In this document: piece after piece, positions 57,840-64,000 of the stretch
Layout: every line of letters starts with the position of its first letter
Position numbering within the stretch: the stretch's first letter is position 1
NCBI RefSeq assembly: GCF_001619875.1
Contig: NZ_LRFC01000008.1
Coordinates: 62,001-126,000, forward strand
From: Fictibacillus phosphorivorans
GTDB taxonomy: Bacteria; Bacillota; Bacilli; Bacillales; Fictibacillaceae
Direction: 5' to 3'
Length of the DNA: 64,000 nucleotides
Notes under the pieces: generated by a model
Told to the model about the DNA's origin: nothing
What the model saw: the letters and a program-made list of their open reading frames with translations, nothing else
The model's database searches: none
Program-made: the position numbers and the translations under genes

Positions 57840-57971
57840 GTCGAAAAGCCTATAAATGATTTTGAAGGACTATAAAAATAGTTGAAGGACCATAAAATAA
57901 TTTTAAGGGCCTATTAAAAAATTTGTAGGCCTATAAAATGAGTTGAAGGGACTATAAAGTGTCGAAAAGCC
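57840..57971. repeat. Intergenic tandem array, 20-21 bp unit, six copies
   Basis: The unit resembles GAAGGACTATAAAATAGTT. The TATAAA anchors start at 57851, 57871, 57891 (CATAAA), 57912 (TATTAA), 57932 and 57953. An 11-bp sequence GTCGAAAAGCC occurs at both ends of the array (57840-57850 and 57961-57971). It lies between the metQ terminator and the AhpD-like gene. Confidence 0.85.
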
Positions 57972-57981
57972 ATTTTCAATC

Positions 57982-58011
57982 AAAAAAAGAACTGACATTA
58001 AGTCAGTTCTC
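57982..58011 (-). terminator. Intrinsic terminator of metNIQ
   Basis: On the minus strand AGAACTGAC pairs with GTCAGTTCT around a 5-nt loop, then seven T residues. Confidence 0.9.
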
Positions 58012-58025
58012 TCTCCATAACACCA

Positions 58026-58844
58026 TTATTTCGTTACTGGTACTACCGCGCCTTCATATTTCTTTTTGATGAAGTCTTGAATTTCTTTTGAACGTAATAC
58101 TTCTACTAAAGCCTTAACAGACTTTTTATCTTTGTCACCTTCACGCACTGTGATGATGTTTACGAATGGAGAATCTGGGCCTTCAAGTGCAATTGCATCT
58201 TTTTGCGGGTTTAACCCGGCGTCGATTGCATAGTTTGTGTTGATTAGTACTGCATCGCCTTCACCGTTTTTATATGCTTTTGGCAGCATTCCAGCGTCAA
58301 CGTCAGCTTTAAATTTAAGATTCTTTGGATTTTCTACGATATCTTTGATCTGCGCTTCATATCCTGCGCCTTCTTTTACTTTAATAAGACCTTCTTTTTC
58401 AAGTAATCCAAGCATACGGCCGTGATCTGCTACAGAGTTTGACATGATGATCGTTGCGCCATTTGGCAGTTCATCTAGCGATTTATATTTCTTTGAATAA
58501 ACTCCGATCGGTTCGATGTGGATTCCGCCAGCATTTTCAAACTTATAGCCATGATCTTTCATTTGTGATTCTAAATAAGGAACGTGCTGAAAATAGTTTG
58601 CACCAATTTCTTTTTCATCTAATGACTTATTTGGCAATACGTAATCTTGGAATGTTTTGATTTCAAGTTCAATGCCTTTTTCTTTTAAAAGAGGTTTTGC
58701 TTCTTCTAAAATTTCAGCGTGTGGAACGTTAGATGCACCAACTACGATTTTCTCATCGCTGATTCCGCCTTCTGTTTTATTCCCGCAAGCAGCAAGTGCC
58801 GCTACAAGAACAGCTAGTAAAAGAGCTAACAATACTTTTTTCAT
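58026..58844 (-). CDS. metQ: MetQ, methionine-binding lipoprotein
   Basis: 272-aa substrate-binding lipoprotein of the MetNIQ importer. Signal peptide with lipobox LAAC (Cys20). NlpA-family motifs are VGASNVPHAEILE, GANYFQHVPYLE and VLINTNYAIDAGL. It lies 27 bp after metI and ends the operon under S-box control. Confidence 0.94.
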   Translation of the reverse strand: MKKVLLALLLAVLVAALAACGNKTEGGISDEKIVVGASNVPHAEILEEAKPLLKEKGIELEIKTFQDYVLPNKSLDEKEIGANYFQHVPYLESQMKDHGYKFENAGGIHIEPIGVYSKKYKSLDELPNGATIIMSNSVADHGRMLGLLEKEGLIKVKEGAGYEAQIKDIVENPKNLKFKADVDAGMLPKAYKNGEGDAVLINTNYAIDAGLNPQKDAIALEGPDSPFVNIITVREGDKDKKSVKALVEVLRSKEIQDFIKKKYEGAVVPVTK

Positions 58845-58871
58845 GTGAAATTCCTCCTTGTTGTCTAAACG

Positions 58872-59540
58872 CTATCTCTTGTCTAATGCACTTGTAACAC
58901 GATCTCCAATCCATTGGATGACGAATACAATAACTAAGATGAGTACGGTAGAAATCAATGTTACATCTGCGTTATCTCGTTGATAACCTTCCATATAAGC
59001 CAAGTTACCTAAGCCTCCCGCACCAACAACTCCAGCCATCGCCGTGTAACTAACAAGCGCGATTGCTGTAACTGTGATCCCTGATACAAGAGCTGGTGTG
59101 CTTTCAGGAATTAGTACCTTAAAAATAATCTGAGTGTTTGTAGCACCCATAGACTTTGCAGCTTCAATGACCCCTTTATTAATTTCTCTCAAAGCGATCT
59201 CAACCATACGAGCATAAAATGGCGCCGATCCTACGATCAAAGCAGGAAGTGCTGCTTCTGCGCCGAGCATCGTACCAACAATAAATCGTGTAAATGGTAT
59301 CAATAAAATGATTAAGATGATGAACGGGATTGAACGAAAGACGTTAACGATGATCGCAATTACACTATTTAAAAATTTATTTCCCCATAAGTTTCCAGGA
59401 GAAGTTAAAAATAATGCCAGCCCGAGTCCAAGTCCTAAAATAAATGTAACGACTACTGATATTGCAGACATATATAGCGTTTCTTTTGTTGCTTCTAAAA
59501 GAACGTCCCATTGAACGTTAGGGAACCATGTACTAAGCAT
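58872..59540 (-). CDS. metI: MetI, methionine ABC permease
   Basis: 222-aa membrane permease with about five segments. The ATPase-contact motif is EAAKSMGATNTQIIFKVLIPES; VFRSIPFIILIILL and GAGGLGNLAYMEGYQ are family markers. It overlaps metN by 8 bp. Confidence 0.94.
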   Translation of the reverse strand: MLSTWFPNVQWDVLLEATKETLYMSAISVVVTFILGLGLGLALFLTSPGNLWGNKFLNSVIAIIVNVFRSIPFIILIILLIPFTRFIVGTMLGAEAALPALIVGSAPFYARMVEIALREINKGVIEAAKSMGATNTQIIFKVLIPESTPALVSGITVTAIALVSYTAMAGVVGAGGLGNLAYMEGYQRDNADVTLISTVLILVIVFVIQWIGDRVTSALDKR

Positions 59541-60558
59541 TATGAATCACCTCTACTTCAACCTGCACACTATTTAAGAACTCCATAGCTCGAGCAAGTG
59601 CAGATTCTGAACCTTTAATCTGAATGAATAGTGTTCCATAAGGTCCATTTTGAGTTTGTGTTATTTTACCTTGCAGAATGTTAACATCAACGTCGTAATT
59701 TCGAATCAGTTCTGTAATTAAAGGCTGCCCTGCACGTCCGCCAATAAATGTAAGCTGAATGATTCGACCTTCAGGAAACTCCTCAATAAATTGCTTAATA
59801 GTATCCACTGTTTCTTCAGGCTCTGTTACTTGTTTCACAAAATCCTTCGTAATCGCTTCTTTCGGATTTTTAAAGACATTCAGAACATCGCCTTCTTCAA
59901 CGACCTTTCCTTTCTCCATAACAGCTACACGATGACAAATCTTTCTGATTACGTGCATCTCATGTGTGATTAGAACAATCGTTAAACCTAGCTTCTGGTT
60001 AATCTCAACAAGAAGGTCCAGAATGCTATCTGTTGTTTTGGGGTCAAGTGCTGAAGTGGCTTCATCACATAAAAGTACTTTTGGTTCATTCGCAAGCGCA
60101 CGCGCAATCCCTACGCGCTGTTTCTGCCCGCCACTTAATTGTGATGGATAAGACCCGCCGCGTCCTTCTAACCCAACTAAGTCAATCAGTTCATCAACAC
60201 GCTGTTTGATCTTATCTTTTGGATAGCCTGCAATCTCAAGTGGAAAAGCAATGTTTTCTCTTACCGTTCTAGACCATAGCAAGTTAAAATGCTGAAAGAT
60301 CATAGAGATCTCTTGTCTTGCTTCTCTTAATTTTTTTGAAGAAAGCTCTGACATGTTTTTACCAGCGATTGTAACAGTACCGCTTGTCGGACGTTCTAAC
60401 ATGTTTAGAATACGAATAAGTGTACTTTTACCTGCACCACTATATCCGATAATGCCGTATATTTCCCCTTGTTTTATTGTTAAATCTACCGTATCAACAG
60501 CCTTTACTTCACCATCTTTGGTTTGAAAGACTTTACGGACTGATTGTAGATTAATCAA
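59533..60558 (-). CDS. metN: MetN, methionine ABC ATPase
   Basis: 341-aa ATPase energising methionine uptake. Walker A GYSGAGKST is at residues 38-46, the signature LSGGQKQR at 141-148. A C-terminal NIL domain (from about residue 265) binds methionine for trans-inhibition in related proteins. First gene of metNIQ. Its leader contains a SAM riboswitch and, between that and the start codon, repeat copy D. Confidence 0.95.
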   Translation of the reverse strand: MINLQSVRKVFQTKDGEVKAVDTVDLTIKQGEIYGIIGYSGAGKSTLIRILNMLERPTSGTVTIAGKNMSELSSKKLREARQEISMIFQHFNLLWSRTVRENIAFPLEIAGYPKDKIKQRVDELIDLVGLEGRGGSYPSQLSGGQKQRVGIARALANEPKVLLCDEATSALDPKTTDSILDLLVEINQKLGLTIVLITHEMHVIRKICHRVAVMEKGKVVEEGDVLNVFKNPKEAITKDFVKQVTEPEETVDTIKQFIEEFPEGRIIQLTFIGGRAGQPLITELIRNYDVDVNILQGKITQTQNGPYGTLFIQIKGSESALARAMEFLNSVQVEVEVIHNA

Positions 60559-60620
60559 GATTCTTACCTCATTTCTTATCTATAATAAAGGCTGTTATTG
60601 AAGAGAGTGTTTATTTTGTC

Positions 60621-60820
60621 TTTGTTTATTCATTCTCTTCATTGATAAAGTTGATTGTAGTGCAAGGTGCGAGACTCTGCGGGACAAGCGGTCAGGTGAG
60701 ACCCTTAATGGCGCAAAGCGGCAAGGGGCTCACCGCCTGCCCCGCGGAAAGCGAAGCACCTGGAACGGAAATCAACTACTTCTATGAACTACAAAGTTTT
60801 GCGTGAACAGCCAACAAAAA
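60621..60820 (+). repeat. Dispersed foldback repeat, copy D, in the metN leader
   Basis: The core is 60651-60776, from GTTGATTGTAGTG to GGAAATCAAC, with CTGCGGGACAAGCGG, CAGGTGAGACCC...GGGGCTCACC and the B-type loop (GGCGCAAAGCGGCA). Homology to copy A continues into the flanks: AACAGCCAACAAAAAA on the riboswitch-terminator side and TTTATCAATGAAGA (complement) on the other. It would be part of the metN 5' untranslated region. Confidence 0.9.
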
Positions 60821-60854
60821 ATGCCCCTCTGCTTCAATATGAGCAGAAGGGCAT
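60815..60854 (-). terminator. SAM riboswitch terminator
   Basis: On the minus strand ATGCCCTTCTGC pairs with GCAGAGGGGCAT (one mismatch) and is followed by six T residues. It sits between the S-box aptamer and repeat copy D. Confidence 0.85.
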
Positions 60855-60879
60855 ATAATATTCTATGCACGTTCTCCTC

Positions 60880-60995
60880 ATCTCCCAAAGCATTAGCTTT
60901 GCAGGAATTGGCACCTTTCTTAGATCAAATGCAGTGCATAAGTTCTAGCGGTTGCCGGGTTTCATAGGGCCAGTCCCTCCACCTCTCGTGATAAG
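60880..60995 (-). promoter_or_regulatory. SAM riboswitch (S box) of metNIQ
   Basis: Conserved blocks on the minus strand: CTTATCACGAGAGGTGGAGG, GACTGGCCCTATGAAACCC, GGCAACC, AAGGTGCCAATTCCTGCAAA and GGGAGATGAGG. This is the classic SAM-I aptamer. High SAM should terminate transcription before metN. Confidence 0.95.
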
Positions 60996-61023
60996 TATAA
61001 AAGTGTTAAATTATTAAGTTCAA
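60994..61023 (-). promoter_or_regulatory. Predicted sigma-A promoter of the metNIQ leader
   Basis: On the minus strand TTGAAC (61018-61023) and TATACT (60994-60999) are separated by 18 bp, directly before the S box. Confidence 0.65.
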
Positions 61024-61076
61024 GCAATGCATTTTTGAATCACTGTGAAGAATGTTATCACCCTTGTCGATTCGTG

Positions 61077-61421
61077 TCAAATATTTTTTGCAGTTCTGAC
61101 TAAAACGCCTGCTGATATTTGTTCCCAGTGCGAACTCAAGTAAAAGATGGCTTCCCATTTTAATCGTTGACGAAGGGTTCCGTGGAATTCAATCATCTCT
61201 TGCCTCAGCAGCGTACTCAGCTTCATCTTCCCCTCTAACAATAAAGAAAGATATTTAGGATTCCCTGTAAACGTGACAGTACGGTTCCTTTCTCCTTCTC
61301 TGTAATCTATTTTGAGCGTCGTTTCATCATTGAATTTGAATCTAGGTTTTACTGGAATATTATAAAGTGGCAGATATGGGCTTTTGGCAATCTGGTTTTC
61401 AAAGTAGTAGATATCCAACAT
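61077..61421 (-). CDS. Hypothetical 114-aa protein
   Basis: Not firmly recognised. The layout (beta-rich middle LKIDYREGERNRTVTFTGNPKYLSLLLEGKMKLSTLL, then an amphipathic C-terminal helix region) recalls SCP2-like lipid-binding domains, but similarity is weak. No signal or membrane segment. It stands alone between the metNIQ leader and rsgI. Could be a small soluble binding protein. Confidence 0.55.
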   Translation of the reverse strand: MLDIYYFENQIAKSPYLPLYNIPVKPRFKFNDETTLKIDYREGERNRTVTFTGNPKYLSLLLEGKMKLSTLLRQEMIEFHGTLRQRLKWEAIFYLSSHWEQISAGVLVRTAKNI

Positions 61422-61540
61422 AAAAATCCCCCCGAATTAGTCGTTACTTCACCGATTCGAGAGGAATATTCGTATACCTTTATAAACTCTTCGACAGCAG
61501 CGGGAAATCGTAATTGGTATTACGACAGGTTTACTCATAA

Positions 61541-62689
61541 TTAGTGCTTATGCCCATTTTTATGCTGTTTTTGCTGCTGTTTATTATCACCTTTTTGGTT
61601 TGGCTTTTGTGGCTTTACAGCTTGTTTGGGTTCGGTGCTGTTTTTAGGTACAGCATTTTGAGTTTCACGTTTTTTTTCATGCTGCTTTTTATTATTACTT
61701 GTCTGATTAGGATTTTTCATATTGACAGGATGATTTTTTTTAATTTGCTTTTCATTTGCCTTTATCTTATTTGGCTTTTGAACCTTCATAACAGTCTTTT
61801 GTTCTTTCTTGTTATGTTGACTGTTATTAAGCTCCTGTTTTTTTTGATCCAACACAAGTTTATCAGAATTTTGCTTGATCTCATGCTGTGATGACTTAAT
61901 CTTGCGTGGATGCGGAACTACTTTGATGTCTTTCGAAGCAGCATCATCAGCATTCACCTTAAGTTCTTGAAACTGTACTTCTTTGATCTTTTCTTTTTTA
62001 AACGCTTTTCCATTTTCGTTTGCTTTTTGGAAGGTAGTATATTTGCCTGATGATACACCTAGCTGTTTCGCTTTTTCCCGAGTTTCTTCGTTTGATTCTG
62101 TTACCGTGATGGCCACAGGATAGTGGACTACGGCTTTTTTGACAATTGAATCCAATGCTTTATCCAGCTCTTTTTTTGTCTCTTTGTCACTTAAGTTGTC
62201 TGAGACTGTCGTTATGAGCATAGAATGATTCGCATCCATATACCCTTCAGATTCATAAGCCTTAATCAGTTGATCAGCGAACTCCTCAAGGGTTATAGAC
62301 TTATCTTTAGAAAATTTATATTTCTTTATTATATGTTCTGCTTCGTTATTAAAAGTATCGATCTCAACGACATGCATTTCTTCATCCACGCCAACTTCCA
62401 GGCTTGGGTTAATATCAAAACTCACATATGCTGCAGCTGCTTGCTTACTCGTGTAAGGCATGAAACCTGAGAAAAAAAGAAAAGCAACGAGGGCTGCGAT
62501 AGATAAAGAAATAGAAGGCAGCACAAAAAGACTCCTTTTTCTTTGCGAAAAATAAGAAGCCTGATACTCTTTGCCTACAGTTGGCCGTTTCCCTGCTGGC
62601 ACTCTTAATGAAACAAATGTTCCATCCTTCATGAGAAGAGTCGCTTTTTTATTTTGAACTTCAATGACTATGCCGCTGCCGTTTTTCAA
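61541..62689 (-). CDS. rsgI: Anti-sigma-I factor RsgI
   Basis: 382-aa membrane anti-sigma factor. The N-terminal RsgI domain (residues 1-50: GIVIEVQNKKATLLMKDGTF) binds SigI, a membrane segment spans about 54-76, and the outer domain begins AAYVSFDINPSLEVGVD. From about residue 255 the tail is a low-complexity run rich in Lys, Asn and Gln, instead of the sugar-binding domains seen in clostridial RsgI proteins. It is 90 bp downstream of sigI, as in B. subtilis. Confidence 0.93.
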   Translation of the reverse strand: MKNGSGIVIEVQNKKATLLMKDGTFVSLRVPAGKRPTVGKEYQASYFSQRKRSLFVLPSISLSIAALVAFLFFSGFMPYTSKQAAAAYVSFDINPSLEVGVDEEMHVVEIDTFNNEAEHIIKKYKFSKDKSITLEEFADQLIKAYESEGYMDANHSMLITTVSDNLSDKETKKELDKALDSIVKKAVVHYPVAITVTESNEETREKAKQLGVSSGKYTTFQKANENGKAFKKEKIKEVQFQELKVNADDAASKDIKVVPHPRKIKSSQHEIKQNSDKLVLDQKKQELNNSQHNKKEQKTVMKVQKPNKIKANEKQIKKNHPVNMKNPNQTSNNKKQHEKKRETQNAVPKNSTEPKQAVKPQKPNQKGDNKQQQKQHKNGHKH

Positions 62690-62778
62690 TGATATCCCTC
62701 CCGCATGTAGCAGGATCAGTATAAATTACAGGTAAGAGAAGCTGTAATTCTCTTACCATGTAACATCTTTACCTCACC

Positions 62779-63534
62779 TTATGGCTGAATGTATGATTTC
62801 AGCGCTTGAAAATCGCCTAAATATATAAGTGATACTGCTATTATATACTTTCGATTTCTCTCTATGGTTTTACGACTACAGGATACCATATTTAATAAAT
62901 CTTTTATTGGTAATTGCTTTTTTTCTTTTAAAAATGCAGCAAGGTCTTCGTTTTCAGCTAATAATCGTGCAATTTCTTTAGCGTTTTCACGTGCATCAAC
63001 ATGCTTTGGACAATGTTTGCTTAATACTTTAAAGTTTAACCCAAATGTTTTTAATAACTTTTGGTATTCTTCAATCTCATACACACGATTTTCGACTTGA
63101 ATTTGGTCTTCGAAATGATCCATTGCAGCTTTTTGCTCTGCATAACTCTCTTCTAAACGTCCTTCTTCATCTTCTTCATCTGGCTGTAAGAAGATCAATC
63201 TGTTCTGACGTACTTCTTTTCGAATATAATCAATCACTCTGCGTCTAATCACCATATCAGCAAATGACAAGAAACGGCTGCCTTGGCCTTCTTGATATTG
63301 GTCAATGGCTTCATTGAAGGCAAAAAGACCTACACTAAATTCGTCCATTGTTCGATCTATATATTGAGAACAAACTTTAGAAGTCACTTTTTTTATAAAT
63401 GGTTGGTAATCACCTATAAGTTCATTTCTAAGTTTCTCATCGTTTCTTTCTTGGATCGTTAGAACCTTATCCTCTATGCTAGTTAGTTTGTTTTTTGCGA
63501 TAGGAAATACTGCGTTCAAGTTTAAAGATGCCAT
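62779..63534 (-). CDS. sigI: RNA polymerase sigma factor SigI
   Basis: 251-aa sigma-70-family factor for heat or cell-wall stress. Region 2 is seen in SQYIDRTMDEFSVGLFAFNEAIDQYQ and GSRFLSFADMVIRRRVIDYIRKE. The C-terminal part KELPIKDLLNMVSCSRKTIERNRKYIIA-like segment (residues 217-240) is the DNA-binding end. The ATG at 63534, after AGAGGTG, is preferred to the in-frame one at 63543. A clear SigI-type promoter was not found upstream. Confidence 0.93.
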   Translation of the reverse strand: MASLNLNAVFPIAKNKLTSIEDKVLTIQERNDEKLRNELIGDYQPFIKKVTSKVCSQYIDRTMDEFSVGLFAFNEAIDQYQEGQGSRFLSFADMVIRRRVIDYIRKEVRQNRLIFLQPDEEDEEGRLEESYAEQKAAMDHFEDQIQVENRVYEIEEYQKLLKTFGLNFKVLSKHCPKHVDARENAKEIARLLAENEDLAAFLKEKKQLPIKDLLNMVSCSRKTIERNRKYIIAVSLIYLGDFQALKSYIQP

Positions 63535-64000
63535 GATTATCAATCACCTCTGTTAAAAAAATTGCTTTCTGTTTTGTTCGGTTTATTATCGTTCGATTGT
63601 TTTTGTTATAAAAATAAAATCATTCTTATTTACCACAATTAAGACGGGAGCAAACATGCTAACAAGCTCTCCTATTCATTTATACCACGACTTTTGACAT
63701 TTGTAGGATACAGTTCTATAACAATATTACAACGCTCGTAACATTTGTGACGTTATCGTTAAGATACTGAATAAACAAAACAAACTGACAACTTCTCGGA
63801 AAATGGATTAATCCTTACTTGCATAGTGTTTATCGTTATTCTTACAAAAGAAAAACACACTCCTATTTGTTACAAAGAAGTGTGATCGCGAAATTAAATT
63901 ACCATTTTTTTCTTAGGATTAAACCCCCGAAAAAATAATTTTTTTATAGAATAATGACGAAATATAAAAATTGTGGTGTGTTTCACACATTTATTTCAGC
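63535..64000. other. AT-rich region upstream of sigI
   Basis: No ORF is supported. A hairpin (CACACTC with GAGTGTG-like arms, 63853-63890) followed on the minus strand by a T run could end a minus-strand transcript from outside the window. ACCCCC at 63922 on the plus strand is the wrong orientation for sigI. Confidence 0.5.

Noticed and set aside
61544-61891. 115-codon hydrophobic plus-strand frame
   Set aside because: It is the shadow of the Lys/Asn-rich tail of rsgI, which reads as Phe/Leu on the other strand.
63922-63955. SigI-type promoter (ACCCCC...CGAA)
   Set aside because: The motif is on the plus strand, opposite to sigI, and the spacing is far too long.

Overview
The window looks like chromosome of an endospore-forming Bacillaceae bacterium. 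Supporting signs are the Bacillus-type suf operon (sufCDSUB), Spo0E-like, YutH, YutC, LytH and YunB sporulation genes, a tricistronic germinant-receptor operon, sigI-rsgI, and the conserved yut/yun gene order known from Bacillus subtilis (yutM, dapF, a nucleoside transporter, yuzB, yutJ, yuzD, yutI, then yutH-yutG-yutF-yutE-yutD-yutC-lipA-lytH-yunB-yunC-yunF). The genus cannot be fixed from sequence alone; Fictibacillus or a close relative is a guess.

Layout. 1-8.6 kb: Fe-S and redox accessory genes (yutM, yuzB, yutJ, yuzD, yutI), dapF, an aminofutalosine synthase (mqnE), the riboflavin transporter ribU under an FMN riboswitch, and a CNT nucleoside transporter. 8.6-19 kb: the arginine operon argC-argJ-argB-argD-carA-carB-argF on the minus strand, bracketed by copies of a dispersed repeat. 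19-29 kb: an SDR and a D-2-hydroxyacid dehydrogenase, then the yutH-to-lytH block with lipA and a SufR-like regulator. 29-38 kb: a MetP/MetS-type transporter with a 34-residue small subunit, a NhaC-family transporter under a lysine riboswitch, yunB, dfrA-thyA, yunC, yunF, nfrA, and a candidate small RNA. 38.35-51.5 kb: a 13-kb accessory segment flanked by directly repeated copies of the sufB 3' end; it holds a ger operon, an Rrf2-controlled quinone-reductase-like gene, the hxlR/hxlAB formaldehyde module, several NAD(P)H oxidoreductases and a YitT membrane protein. 51.5-56.7 kb: sufCDSUB. 57-64 kb: metNIQ under a SAM riboswitch, then sigI-rsgI.

How the parts fit. YutM, YutI, YuzB, SufCDSUB, the SufR-like regulator and the Fe-S enzymes LipA and MqnE form an iron-sulfur theme. 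Three metabolite riboswitches (FMN, lysine, SAM) control uptake genes. ArgR-type sites control the arginine operon. The accessory segment reads as an aldehyde/electrophile detoxification set joined to an extra germinant receptor.

Most notable observations: the sufB-end direct repeats bounding the 13-kb segment; four copies of a roughly 130-200 bp foldback repeat in two subfamilies, two of them fused directly to intrinsic terminators and one lying between a SAM riboswitch and metN; three sequence-unrelated intergenic tandem arrays that share a 20-21 bp period; and a promoter-driven, terminator-ended RNA with a possible alternative fold and no downstream gene. No tRNA, rRNA, CRISPR array or intact transposase was seen.
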